Position numbers and translations under genes: made by a program. Below the pieces are notes generated by a model, which ran no database searches, was not told the DNA's origin, and saw only the letters and a program-made list of their open reading frames with translations. 64,000 bases of DNA. Origin: Phytophthora hibernalis. Lineage: Eukaryota > Oomycota > Peronosporomycetes > Peronosporales > Peronosporaceae. Where the stretch lies: NCBI GenBank assembly GCA_012656075.1, contig JAAKBF010000047.1, forward strand, positions 496,001 through 560,000, read 5' to 3'. Shown here piece after piece: positions 43,451 through 55,710 of this stretch. Numbering within the stretch: the first letter of the stretch is position 1; the number at the start of each line of letters is the position of its first letter.

Positions 43451-46400
43451 ATGGCGACAGCTTATCACGCACTCAATGGCGAAGATGGAGAGGAGGATAA
43501 GTCTGTCGAACTCACGGAAGGTTCGTCTGCTGCTTCGCTGTGGCATTGTGCTGTGCTGGTCGTTGGCTCAGTTGTTGCTTGTTGTTGATTGTGCTGTAGC
43601 GGAGAAGGAACTTCTGACGCTACTCAAGTCACGCGGTGTGCCAAGCATTTGTGAGTCCATCAGTCGAGAGATCAACTATGCGTGGGCTGTACTATCAGGT
43701 TTCAAGACACTCGCCAATGTGGGCAACTTCTACTTTGCGTGTGGGAGTCAAGCCTTCGGATACAACCCGGGCTATGATTTCTTCGACGCCAACGGGATGC
43801 AGCTAGCGGTATTTGCACTGCGCAAGTTTGTGCACAACGAACAGGTTTTAGTTCCTGTTCTCGACTGTCTCGATATCTACTCCAAGTTGCACAGTGAGTT
43901 TTGAGAACTGGGTCGGCTGGAGATAGGCTACTCATCATTTCTATTGGTGTTGCCTAGTTGACGGTGCGCTCGAGTTCCTGGCTGCTAACGACGCAAAAGA
44001 GATTTTGATGAAGTGCATACGCTTTCACGACAACAAACACGCCGTCATAGCGTCGGCCTGTCGAGCTCTTGGCAGTCTCGTTATGAACGGTACGTTTGTG
44101 AAATTGCTGCTGGAGTACATCCGCCCCGGACTAACCGCGCACAAATCTCCAGACCTCGTGAAAGAGTCGATATCATCCCCAGATATCGTGCTAGAGCTAC
44201 TGGGGTTGCTAAAACGATACGACCACAGTCTCCCAATTTGCAGAGCTGTGCTTATTCCTCTTGGATTTCTCGTTACGAATGGTGCGTCTTGTCCAGGCAG
44301 TTGGTGCTCAGCGATATCTTAACTTCTTTTCACTGCCTCGTAGCTCCGATCACAGCGACATTCATTGATGGCAACGGTATTGCGCTCGCCATGACGGCTA
44401 TGAAGCGCTATGTCAAAGATACGGAACTTGTCTGGCACGCCGTCGGAACCTTGAACGGCCTCCACGCTAAAAGTCCGTTTGCCACCACCAACTTAAGTGT
44501 TGCATTTTTCGCCTAGCTTCTCGTACTTACTTGTGTTGTGATGTCTGTACTACAGCCCTCGATATTCGACTCGTCTACAGTATCTTCAACTTCACGGGAA
44601 TTCATCGGCTAGTCGAGGCTGTGGCATCGCATCTTGATACTGAGGAGGTGACTGTGGAGGGGTTTCAGCTGCTGTCACGACTAGCTGCTCTTCCGGAGGC
44701 ATATCGTACCATCAACGAATGCAAAGTGGTCGATCTCGCTTACGTGGCTCTCTTTGCCTACTCAGGTACAGCTCATCGGCATACGCGCCTGGCTATCAAG
44801 AGTACACTGCACAGCTTTCAGAAGTGCGCTCTTTTGACCCTCTCGAGTTGTCTCGACGTGAACGTGCGAGCCGGACTGGCATTACGCTTTACGTACTGCT
44901 GCTGGTTTGCTTCATGCTCAACTCGGCTTTCTCACTTTACGGCCAGCGCTCGAGTGATCTCGTTTTTGCGGTGCAGCGTGCGGTTGTAGATACGCCCTGG
45001 TATTCAAGCTCATCAACAGAAATTCCAATGACGACACTGCGTGACGTGCGCTCGGTTTCAGATGTCTGGAATTTCCTTCAGGGCCCCGTCCAGACTGCGC
45101 TCTTCCAGGACAAGTGGTACAATGGTGATAACTTCACGAATGACGTTGATTCGCAGCTAGGAGTGGTGGACCGAACCAATATGCTTCTGGGCGGAGTTGA
45201 GCTGCGACTTGTTCGTGTTGGTCCTACTACGCCGTGCAACTTTGGCCTCCCAGAGCACCAACAAGACGACCTGAAGTGGTGTTACCCTCAGTATTCTTTA
45301 AGTACCGAGCGTAAAACACCAGTCTCACGCATGCCGTACTTCGAAGACACTTGGAGTGAAGCTCCAACGAAAAATGACTACGAGGTGTATCGAGGCAGTC
45401 TTGCAGCATATCCAGGCAGCGGCTATCGACGCTTCCTGCCACGTTTGAGTGTTAATACCACAACGGATACTAATACGTGCGACTCTCGTTGCGACCTTGC
45501 AAAGCTACGACGTGGTCGGTGGTTGGATGAAGGCAGCCGCGCGCTATTTGTTCGCTTCAATCTCTACAATGCAGCATTTGACTTGCATTGCGTGGTGCAG
45601 CTCCTTTTCGAGTTTGGCGTGGCGACTGCAGGTTCTGCTGAAGGTGGAGGTGGCGAGGTGATTGCTTCTGCCGAGGTCACACCGCTGCATCTAAACCAAT
45701 ACACAGGGTTGTTCGTGATCTCACCAATCTTTCTCACTGAGTTGGGAATCCTGGTGGGTGTGATGTGGTTTGCGCACAAGCAGTTCGATAAGCTGCTGCA
45801 GTATCGTCACTTTTACTTCTTGATCCCCAACCACGTCGCGGACTTCTCGATCATCGTGCTGTGGGCGGCTGTGCTCATTTTTCGCCTTCGATTCGTTGCC
45901 CAGGCCGCATTTCCAATGCTGCTAACGCTCGCAGAGACATCCGATAGCGGCTATGTGGATCTGGGAGCGAGCGTTTACTACTTGCGAACTGAGCGGCATC
46001 TTACGGCAGTTTGTGCGGTGCTTATGTGGTGGCGACTCGTACGCCTCGCGAAGACAATCAAGTCTCTCGAGAGTACGATTGATAAATTAGAACGTGCACA
46101 AACACTTTTGCAGAGCTATGTCATGCTTCTGCTGGTCTACGTACTGGGGTTTGCACACGCCGGCGTGCTTCTCTTTCCATCTGCACGCTCAAGCTTCCGC
46201 AGTTACTCAGCTGGCATGTATGTTTGAGTGTTTGTTTGTTATCTCTCCTGGCAACGAGTCTGATTGTGCATGCGTTGTGGTGTGCTGAAATGACATCTCC
46301 AGAGCTACAATGGCAAGGGCGCTGGCGACACGGCGGCATTCAATGGACATGCTCGGCCGTGTAGACAAACAGCTCTTTCGTATGCTCTTCCAGTTTTCCA

Positions 46401-47207
46401 CCTCGTTTGTTGTTCTGGTACAAACTGTCCTTTAATGACTTCTGTCGAGTGAACTACTTGTGCTTAACTGTGTGTGCTTCTCTGTCAGAATATTGTGGTT
46501 GCCATTCTTCGAGAGCGCTTTGACTCCTCTAGAATGAGAGCGAAAGCAGATGCAATTGACGGTCTAGCAATGCTCAAGCTTGCCAAGCGTCAACTTGAAG
46601 CCCATGGCATGCGTGTTGAGGAAACATCCTTCGCGAAGGTATGCACCGTAGTGTTCACCTTCAATGCATGTTGTGGTGCATTCGCTAACTCATGTTGGTT
46701 GTGTTCCTGCAGAAACTTCGAGGTGCGGCATCGAGGGGCATCAAGAAGATACAGTACGCAACACGAGACATCCTAGCTGTATCGGATGAAGCTGAAAAAC
46801 TCACGGATTTGAAGAAAGCGTGGGGACTTGACCAAGACCATTTGCAGCTCGAGTCGGTTCTGGACGATGAGGTTGATGAACTCTCGAGCGATGAAACTTC
46901 AAGATTGTTGACGTCTGCTGAAGAGTACGAGCAGCAGCTCGATGATCAGATCAGCCTCTTCTCCTCAAGACTCCACGACATGTTGTCCAAGCTCGGCAAC
47001 TTCCAATCATTCCTGGGCGAAGAACTTGGCCCCGATGAGTTTGTTGAAAACGTGAGCGACGTGGTGCACAATGACAAAAGCGAATTATGCAACGTTGATC
47101 AGAAGGACGAGATGCGTGGTGCTGACCTTCCAGTGAATGATTCACCTGATGACAACGCAGTCGAGGTTGATTTACCCGGCGCGATTATGGACACCAGCGA
47201 TGAATAG
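43451..47207 (+). CDS. ARM-like repeat protein fused to a polycystin cation channel, nine exons
   Basis: Proposed exons: 43451-43520, 43600-43893, 43958-44089, 44153-44281, 44344-44496, 44556-46217, 46303-46426, 46489-46638, 46713-47207. Residues about 25-330 form at least five ARM/HEAT-like repeats (LAVFALRKFVHN, ILMKCIRFHDNK, VLELLGLLKRYD, LAMTAMKRYVKD, LVEAVASHLDTE). Then TM1 (ITLYVLLLVCFML, about 367), a long polycystin extracellular domain (LRDVRSVSDVWNFL; RALFVRFNLYNAAFDL), TM2-TM5 (about 643-800), a pore region and TM6 (FVVLVQT then NIVVAILRERFD), and an acidic tail. One base is lost between 44766 and 44860; with it the ORF is exactly 1,069 codons. The pore lacks the usual LGDFD. Likely a membrane cation channel; partner and ion are unknown. 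Confidence 0.82.
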
Positions 47208-47309
47208 CCCAAACAATGCACACGTATATGCTGTCAATGCAAAGTATATTCCGCTATTCCGTATCATGCTAGCCATCGAACAGCTATAACGCGTGGCACG
47301 TGAATTGAC
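47208..47309. other. 102-bp convergent intergenic region
   Basis: The channel gene (plus) and valyl-tRNA synthetase (minus) end here tail to tail. Both 3' ends must share this stretch; no strong poly(A) signal is visible. Confidence 0.6.
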
Positions 47310-50300
47310 TTACAGGAGACGCTTGAACTCTTCGATGGCGCGGTGGATACCAGCCTCCTCCGTCTCCAGAGCGACCTTCTTCGCAGCATCAGCCTCACGC
47401 ACGTTCTCAGGCACCTTGGTGGTGTAGTCCTCACGGCCCATCTTCTTCTCCAGACTAGCAAGCGACGGCGCGATCTTGGTCAGCTTCTTCTCCAGCTTGG
47501 TAATCTCGTTGGCGAAGTCCACCAGACCGGCCAGCAGCACGAAGATCTGCACCTTGTCGTTGACGCTGTGCATGGCACAGCCCTGCGGCGCCTCCTCGTC
47601 CACGATGCACTTGGAGTCACCGGCCTTGGCCAGCGTGCTGAAGTCATCCAGCTGCGCCTCCATCACAGCCTTCACGTCGTTGTCACTGCACTTGATGAAG
47701 AACTGGGGATGCACGTTGTTCGCAAGGCCGTACTCGGCACGCACGGAACGAGCAGCGTGGATCACCTCCTTCACCAGCTCCATGTTGGACTCCACCTCCG
47801 GGTTCGTCCAGCCCTCCATGGGTAGCGGGTACGGCGCAACCGTAATACTGGCGGTCGACCGCTTGCCCGGCAGACGCTGCCACAGCTCTTCCGTCACGAA
47901 CGGCATGCTCGGGTGCAGCAGGCGCAGACCGAACTCCAGGCACACATACAGCGTCTGCTGCGCCGTGAGCTTGGCCTCGGCATCGTCGCCACTGATCACA
48001 GGCTTCAACAGCTCGAGGTACACGTCACACAGGTCGTACAACCAGAAGTTGTACAGCGCGTTGGTCATCTCGCCGAACTCGTACGCGGCGAACGAGTCAT
48101 TGCACACCTTGATGGCGTGGTTCAGACGGCTCAGAATGTAGCGGTCGCGAGAGCCCACCACCGCGTTGGCCAGCACCGTATCGGCAACGTTCTCGGCGGC
48201 CGAGAAGCCACCTTCAAGGTTGGACATGGCGAAGCGCACAGCATTCCACAGCTTATTACAGAAGTTACGGTAGCCCACGAGACGGCCGATGTCCAGGTTG
48301 ATGTCGCGGCCCTGCTGCGTGTATGCCAGCAGACCGAAACGAAGCGCATCGGCACCGCACTCCGGGATACCTTGGGGAAGTCCAGCTTCTGGCCCTTCTT
48401 CGCCTTCTCCACCTCCTTCGCCGGCAGGTTGCCGTTTTCGAGCTTCTTGAAAAGGTCGTCTAGGGAGCAGCCAGCGATGATCTCCAGCGGGTCGACGACA
48501 TTACCCAGACTCTTGGACATCTTGCGACCGTACTTGTCGCGAACCATCGAGTGCAGGTAGATCGTCTTGAAAGGCAGCTTGCCAGTCAGCTTTTGACCCA
48601 TGAATACCATACGCGCTACCCAGAAGAACAGAATGTCGTAACCCGTCTCCAGCAAGTCTGTCGGGAAGAAGTTCTCGAAGTCGCCCGTGTTGTTGGGCCA
48701 GCCGAACACGGCAAACGGGAACAGACCGGCGCTCACCCACGTGTCCAGCACATCTTCATCCTGCTCCAGCTCGATCTGGTCCTCGGCGACGCCAAGCTTA
48801 GCAGCAGCCTTCTTCAGCGCGTCTTCCTCTGAGGTACCGGCGAACCAACGGTTGCCAGAGTCTTCGGAATTCTTGTCGATGAACGCCTCGCCCTTGACGC
48901 GAGCAAAGTAGGCCGGGATGCGGTGACCCCACCACAGCTGACGCGAGATGCACCAGTCGCGGATGTTCTCCAGCCAGCGGAACCACGTCTTCTCGTGCGT
49001 CTCGGGCACGATCTTCAGGTCCTTGTTCGTGACGGCCGCCATTGCGTCCTTGGCCATCTGGTCGCAGTTGACGAACCATTGTGGCTTCACGAGCGGCTCG
49101 ATCACGTCCCCGGAGCGCGAGCAAATGCCCAGTCGCATCTTGTTATCCTCCTTGCCGTGGTACAGTGCCTTGGCCTCCAGAGCCTTCTCGACGGCGATAC
49201 GTGCGTCGTAGCGCATCATGCCGGCGAATTCGCTGCCGTTCTCGTTAATAGCACCCTCGTCTGTGAGCACGTTGATGAACTCGAGGTCGTGGCGCTTGCC
49301 GCACTCGTAGTCATTGGGGTCGTGCGCGGGCGTGATCTTCACAGCACCCGTACCAAAGTTCATGTCAACCAATACGGGGTCCAGCACGATGGGGATGCGG
49401 CGCCCGTTGAACGGGTGCACCACGAACTTGCCGTGCAAATGAGTGTAGCGTGGGTCCTCGGGGTGCACCGCGACACCAGAATCACCCAGCATAGTCTCCA
49501 GTCGAGTAGTAGCGACAATGATCTGCTCATCAGACCCCTCAACAGGGTAGCCAAAAGACGTAAGCACGCCGAACTCGTACTTGCGCTCCGGGTTGTGTCC
49601 AGGCACAGCGAGCTTGGTGCGCTTCTCAATATCAATGTAGTCCACCTCGATCTCCGACAGCGCCGTCTTGAGCTTGCAGCTCCAGTTGATCATCCGCGTG
49701 GCGCGGTACACGAGTCCTTCCTCCCAGAGCTGGCAGAAGGCGTGGCGCACGGCGCGACTGCAGTTGTCGTCCATGGAGAAGTACTGGCGGTCCCAGTCGA
49801 CGCTGCAGCCGACGCTGCGGAACTGGTGGTGGATGCGGCTCTCGTACTGGTTCTTCCAGTCCCACACGCGCTCGAGGAACTTCTCACGCCCTAAATCGTG
49901 GCGACTCTTGCCCTCCTCCTTCAGCAGTCGCTTCTCCACGACCGACTGCGTGGCGATGCCTGCGTGGTCTGTACCAGGCACCCACAGAGTGGCGTGGCCC
50001 AGCATGCGGTGCCAACGGGTGAGTGCGTCCTGGATGGCTACAGTGAGCGCGTGTCCCAGATGCAGAGAACCTGTGACGTTGGGCGGCGGGATGACCATGA
50101 CGAAGCGTTCGTCAGCCTTGGCGTTGCGGATCTGCTCGTCAGAGCACGAGAAGAAGCCGGCGGCCTCCCACCAGTCCTGCCACGCAGCTTCGACGGCTAC
50201 GGGGTTGTAGGCAGCCAGCATGGGCTCATCCAGAGCCTTCTTGTCGCCCTTGGGCGTGCGGTTCACGTAGACGGGGGCTTGGGGCTTGGCAGAGACCTCT

Positions 50301-50449
50301 TTCTTCTTCTTCTTGTCGCTCTTGGGCGCCCAGCGGTTCGGGTCCTTCTCCTTCTTGGGCTTGTCGCTCTTCTCGGCACGTTGGGCCTTCTTCAGCGCGT
50401 TCTTGCTCAGTTTGGCGGGCGCTGCGGGAGGTGAGGAAGAGTCCGCCAT
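47310..50449 (-). CDS. VARS: Valyl-tRNA synthetase, cytosolic type
   Basis: The enzyme charges tRNA-Val. The ATG at 50449-50447 (context CACCATGG) was chosen; the upstream in-frame stretch has no ATG. With one restored base the protein has 1,046 residues, a normal eukaryotic size. A Lys/Ala-rich N-terminal extension (residues 1-90) precedes the catalytic domain with HLGH (HIGH motif, about residue 130), the CP1 editing domain, KMSKS (about 646), the anticodon-binding domain with LRFGLLAYTQQGRD, and a C-terminal coiled coil (about 70 residues) that is typical of the family. A single base is lost near 48370 (AAGGTATC for AAGGGTATC), which splits the gene into two overlapping frames. No introns and no organelle signal are seen. 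Confidence 0.95.
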
Positions 50450-51390
50450 GGTGAAGGGGAGTTCAAATGGCTGGATGGATATAGCGGAAGGGCAGTCTGT
50501 CGAATGTGATAGGATGATAGAGTGCTTTGGGATTGGATAAGTTGAGAAGGCAGTGGTTTTTGTATGCACATACACAAAGGGTTTAGGAGAGTTTCGATTA
50601 GATGATAACCTGTGATATTTAATTATTTGAATGATATATAATATAATAGGTTTGGTAGAACTATGATCGCTTTGATTTTGATAAGATTGTTCTTGTGGTG
50701 TGAGTGCGAGCTGCAGCCATTTGAGCTTTCTCAGACCTTCACTTGGTCAAGGCAGCACACAACAAGCGGCCAACGGCTCGTGCCAATACGCAATGGCAGA
50801 TTGCTGAGACTTGAAACTGTAGCATCCTAGTTCTAATGCGGCACTACTGCCGGCGTACAATTTTGTGTTGAGTTCCGTCATATACTGTCTAGCGAATAAT
50901 AGCAAGTGTCGTCTGCATCGTCCGAGGACTTAGCAATTACTTTAGCTACTGTAATCATTGGAACCTCCGTCAATCTCCCCGTATAACGCATCTACTGCAC
51001 GTCTATCCTACGACTTCCGCATCTACTGCTCGCAGCAAGCTCACTTTACCGAATGAAAAGCTAAAGCAAAGCGTGCCCCATTCCACAGTTAATGATGGCC
51101 AACCAAATGTAGTGAAGGCGTAACTTATGTTCACTATAGCATCAACATGACATCCGTCCTTCCCATCCTAACCCTCAAACTAAGTACGACCACATGGACA
51201 CGAAGATACTGGAGCTCTTCAGCTCTTCAACACTTTTCCGCACTGGAACTGCGGCCATCTAATAATTGAGCTCGACACCATGCCCGCCATCACCTTGGCT
51301 CCACGAGGCCCATGTAGATCAACAATACTAAGCAGCGAGTCTCTGTGAACGCGACACCCATCATTTGGACCTATCGCAGCACATCTGGGA
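50450..51390. other. Intergenic region upstream of VARS
   Basis: No gene recognised. AT-rich near 50600-50700. The VARS promoter should lie in the first few hundred bases; CATCCAGCCATTTG on minus (about 50470) loosely resembles an oomycete flanking element. Confidence 0.35.
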
Positions 51391-51816
51391 GTGACCAAGT
51401 TCCTCGACTCTCTCACAGCCCCACAATCCAAGCAGCAGCAGACAAACATGGTGCTTCCTCTTTATCGTCGGTACAGTGGGCGCGGGTGTGACCACGGGGT
51501 ACGGCATGTACCAGGCCGGTACGGCATTGGCACTTCCCCTTCGGTCAGCGAAGCCCCACCCAAGAGCGCGAGCGGTCTCACTGCCGGCGGCATCACTGCG
51601 GTGGCTGCGTACTCGATTCAAGGACGAGTCTTGAATCGCTACTTGGCGCACCTGCTGACGTACGAGGTGCCCAAGAACGTGACGGCGTGGAGATTCCGCG
51701 ACTTCCTGCGCATCGCTGGACCTTTGGTGGCGCCGCGCGCCGTCATGTTCTCGACGTCAGTGGCACTCATGGGCTTCGTCTCGACCAAGACGAGTCTGCC
51801 TCGAGAACACAAGTAG
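51391..51816 (+). CDS. Small hypothetical membrane protein, probably frameshifted
   Basis: The frame 51391-51816 (first ATG 51448) ends with a protein-like stretch (RVLNRYLAHLLTYEVPKNVTAWRFRDFLRIAG) and a hydrophobic segment (AVMFSTSVALMGFV). Upstream, the neighbouring frame codes a better membrane helix (WCFLFIVGTVGAGVTTGYGMY, about 51449-51510) that would join by restoring one base at about 51520-51560. The true start is not found and may lie in another exon. I do not recognise the family; small size and two helices suggest an organelle inner-membrane protein (inference). Confidence 0.4.
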   Translation: MTKFLDSLTAPQSKQQQTNMVLPLYRRYSGRGCDHGVRHVPGRYGIGTSPSVSEAPPKSASGLTAGGITAVAAYSIQGRVLNRYLAHLLTYEVPKNVTAWRFRDFLRIAGPLVAPRAVMFSTSVALMGFVSTKTSLPREHK

Positions 51817-53308
51817 CGGGGTTAACACGGGTAATAAAGTCGTGGTAATGACTGGCTTTGCTTGTTGATCAGTTGGCAGAGTGGCGAGAATTGAACTGCT
51901 GCAGTGGCGATTACATGTACTTGTTGATAGGCTCTAGCGCAGTCAAGAGAGCAGAAACGGATACTGCAATTTGCTCGTGTTCTCTTACTAAGGCGTGGCG
52001 AAAATCTAGGGATGCGCCTTCAGCGAATTCAAGGTTGACTAGCGAAACACTGTTGAACTAATCATTGTTCGACAGGCTTGAGCAAAATTCTTCAGCAAGT
52101 TGCCGGCAGCAACGACGATTCATGTAGCATGTATTAATAATGAATTGCACAGTGATGTGCGAGACGTGAGGTCTTCAGAACTCCCTAAAACGTTACACTT
52201 CCTGAAGTTGTCAGCATGAACGAGTGATCTTCAATCATGCAGAGGATACTGGCCGGCTCCCCTGGCGGCAACAAAGCAAGCGATGGTCGCGGCGAAGGCT
52301 TCGCCGAGGTCTTGCCGAGCAAGAAGCACAAGAAGACCATCATGTATGCGTATCATCGTGTGAACTATGGTGGTCATGAAGTTCATGATGAACGCCCGGC
52401 ACAACGCTCAAGCCCACGCATCAAAGTTGGCGAGGCGCTCTTGACCACCAATGAGTGCTTGAAGCAGTGCTTGCCAAGTTTGGAAAGGCTGAAGTTTCTG
52501 CGGCGGTGGGAAACGATAGGGAAAGCACAGGCAGGTTCAACTCAAGCATGCCGCCTAATCATTATTGAAGTTGGTGAATAATTCCAGTACAGGTATGACA
52601 ACTCAATTGCTGATCTCGCCACGTGAGCGCTGTACATGTAGCTTGCCAGCTTGTCGGTGCGGCAGGGAACTTGGTCTGAGCAGGAAAAAATTACAACGTA
52701 TCTAATACCAGTAATACATACCGGAAACCGGTGCTTGCAATTCGATCCTCGCCAGCGCCATCGTGGCGGGGAGGGGCACTACGTGACCGCAGTACGGCCG
52801 GCCATCGATGTCGAGCTCCCAGCAGATGTCGGGGTGCACAGGTGCGCGTGGTTGAGGTCCGCGGTGACCATTTTCTGCTTCGGCGGATTATTATTTCGTG
52901 ACAACTTCAGTAAGCGCCGTAATCGCTCGTGTTCCGGGATTGCTCGCTCGAAGTTGGGCGACCTGGCTCAGAAATGGATGTCCAAGTTTAATGTAAATGC
53001 TTTGGCGCAGCAGCGCTGAACCCCACCCGAAGCAGCGTTACGGAGGACTGCAATGGGGATCACACCAACAACCAACACTGCAAGTTCGAGTCGTTTAATC
53101 AGGATCGAGATGTACTACATGTACTGGCAAAAAGATCACACAGAAGCTGATTGTATCATTTGTTTCTTCATTGAGGCTTTGGTACATGGAGCCCCAATTG
53201 GATCCTTTATTACCTCGGATCGTGAGTGTAGCAAGATATGCTTGTCAAGTCCGTGTGCTCGTTGATCGGTTGTCTTTAGCGGAGACCGTCGTCGAAAGTT
53301 GCTTCGAA
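51817..53308. other. Intergenic with one unassigned ORF (52237-52581)
   Basis: A plus ORF of 114 codons begins at an ATG at 52237 and has a basic middle (LPSKKHKKTIMYAYHRVNYGG) but no known domain; no support for expression. TACATGTA palindromes occur at 51912, 52633 and 53116. Confidence 0.3.
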
Positions 53309-53324
53309 GCTCAATTTTCAATTC
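53309..53324 (+). promoter_or_regulatory. Oomycete core promoter of GH3 gene 1
   Basis: GCTCAATTTTCAATTC agrees with the published oomycete 16-nt start-site consensus (GCTCATTYYNCAWTTT) at 14 of 16 positions and lies 39 bp before the ATG. Confidence 0.75.
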
Positions 53325-53362
53325 GCCTCCGTCGAACAAGAACAAGCAACCAGCAATCCAAG

Positions 53363-55704
53363 ATGCTCAAGTCGTGGATGTCTGCCGTGTGCTACACGGT
53401 CCTGAGCCTCGCTGTCTTCAACGGTGGCGCTGCGGCTGACGAATGGGACACCAAGGTCGACGAGATCATGGCCAACTTCACCAATTTGGACATCGTCGGT
53501 CAAATGACACAGATCGCAGGATACGGCTTGATCAACTCGACGTACCAACTCGACGAAGAGGCCGTCCGTGGTTTCGCCAAATACCATGTTGGTTCGTACC
53601 TCAGTCCTCCTATGTCGGATCTCGGTGAGGTCAACGGCTCGTGGGGCTGGACCACGGCGCAAATGCGCGAGTTCGTTGCTGGCGTCCAGAAAATCGCGAT
53701 GGAGGAGAACGGCGGCCACCCCATGATCTACGGCACAGATTCCGCCCACGGTAACGCTCTGGTGACGGATACTGTGTTCTTCGGCCAGCAGATCAACGGT
53801 GCTGCCACGTTCAACCCCGATCTGTTGTACGAACAGGGCCGCATCACCGCCCGCGACACGTTAGCTGCTGGCATCCCCTGGATCTTCGACCCTGTGCTCG
53901 ATATCATGAACAACCCGCTGTGGCCGCGTGTGTACGAGACGTTCGGTGAAGACCCGTATCTTGCATCGGTCATGGGCTCTGCTGTAGTCCGTGGTATCCA
54001 GAGCTACAACGAGTCCGCGGCATGCATGAAACATTGGATTGCCTACGCGTGGAACCCCACTGGACACGATAAGGACGGCGTGACGATGTCGGACTTCGAC
54101 CTGCTGAACACGTACTTCCCGTCGTTCAAGGCCGCTGTGGATGTTGGTCTGTTGACCGGCATGGAAAATTACATTTCAGTGAACGGCGTGCCTATTGTCG
54201 AAAACACGAAGCTGTTGAAGACGTTGCTGCGTACTGATCTGCAGTTTGACGGCATGATGGTGACGGACTACGGTGAGATTAATGCACTGCAGAACTTCCA
54301 TCGTACGGCTCGTACCGAAAACGAAGCGACTAAGTTCTCGCTTGAGCGTACTTCGCTCGATATGAGTATGGTTGCTTCCGATCTTTCTTTCACCAATGGC
54401 ACGAACAAGTTGATTGAGGAGGAGCCTGAAATCCTCGACCGCCTGAAAGAGTCTGTGCGTCGTGTCATTAAGCTGAAGCTCAAACTGGGATTGTATGACA
54501 ACCCGATGCCTGGTGAGGAATACCTTGACATGGTTGGCAATGACGACGATGTCGCTGCTGCTTTGAATGGTGCTCGTGAGTCGATTGTTCTGCTGCAGAA
54601 CAATGACAGCACGCTCCCTCTTGCGAAGAACGCGTCTGTATTCTTGACCGGTCCCAGTGCCGACAACATCGGTTACCAGTGTGGTGGCTGGACCGTTCAG
54701 GCGCAGGGTGTGTCCGGCAACGACATGTTCTCGCACGGTGTGTCGGTGAAGCAGGGGTTCGAAGCCATCGCTGGCAGCGATGCTTTCACGTATTTCAACG
54801 GCCTGAACATCACCGGCAACTACACGGATGTTGACTTAGCCACCGCCAAGGAGTACGCTACCAAGGTTGAGTACACGGTAGCTGTCATCGGTGAGGAGGT
54901 GTACGAAGAGAAGACAGGTGACATCAACGACCTGACCCTGCCTCTTGGTCAGATTGAGTACGTCAAGGAACTTGCTTCCACCGGAACCAAGGTGATCCTT
55001 GTCCTGTTTGAGGGTCGTCCGCGTATCCTGAACGACCTCCCCGAGAACGTGTACGCCGTCTTGAACGGTATGCTGTCTTGTGAGCAGGGAGGCAAGGCTG
55101 TTGCTGAAATCATCTACGGTGACGTCAACCCCAGCGGACGCATGCCTATCACTTACCCCAAGGACACGGGCAACGTTATGATCCCGTACCGTCACCGCGT
55201 GAGCACCCAATGCGCCTCGGGTGACTATTGTGAACCCAGTGGATCTTCGGCCACGGTCTCAGCTACACTGACTTCACGTACTCCGCCATGAACATCAGCA
55301 CCACCAACGTCACGTCCAGCTCCGACTCCGTCAATGTGTCGGTGACTGTCACGAACTCTGGCAGCGTGGCCGGCAAGGAGACCGTGATGCTGTTCCTGAC
55401 GCAGCCATACCGCTCCATCTCGGTGCCTGAGGTGAAGCAGCTGAAGAAGTTCTCGAAGATCAGTCTGGAGGCGGGTGCGTCCCAGACGGTGTCGTTCGAG
55501 CTGACGGCGGCGGACTGGAGCGTGTACTACCCTCAGATCGGCCAAGGTCTGAAGCTGGTGGCGGAGGACGCGGAGTACGTGGTTGCCATCAAGCCAGAGA
55601 CGGACTGCGACGTGTACAACGAGACTGCTGCTGCGAATCCGTTGTGCGCGACGTTCACATTGTCGACGGGCGAGTACCCGTTCGGTTCACTGGTGGCGGA
55701 GTAA
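53363..55704 (+). CDS. Secreted glycoside hydrolase family 3 (beta-glucosidase-like), gene 1
   Basis: Family 3 enzymes release terminal beta-linked glucose or related sugars. ATG 53363 starts a signal peptide (MLKSWMSAVCY ... GGAAA, cleavage likely before DEW), so the enzyme acts outside the cell. The N-terminal barrel carries the nucleophile Asp in MMVTDYGEI (about residue 302). The second domain has E-E-V-Y-E-E-K-T-G-D (about 511), the usual acid/base loop. A C-terminal fibronectin-III-like domain follows (VSVTVTNSGSVAGKETVMLF). A base is lost in the C run at 55235-55237 (gene 2 has four C), which causes a stop at 55291; restored, the protein has 780 residues. The 3' 1,034 bp equal gene 2. 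Oomycete family members act on plant glucans (family knowledge); substrate here is unproven. Confidence 0.92.
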
Positions 55705-55710
55705 GTGGTT
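54677..55710. repeat. 1,034-bp block identical to 58813-59846, copy 1
   Basis: From CAGTGTGGTGG to GTAAGTGGTT the two GH3 genes match base for base except one homopolymer base each way. Just outside, they differ at many positions. Confidence 0.92.

Noticed and set aside
44766..44800. 35-bp GT-AG intron to join ARM and polycystin frames
   Set aside because: Too short and without a pyrimidine tract. A one-base loss fits the error pattern and the codon count better.
48923..49894. 323-codon plus ORF and other long antisense frames across VARS
   Set aside because: They are mirror frames of the conserved synthetase in GC-rich codons.
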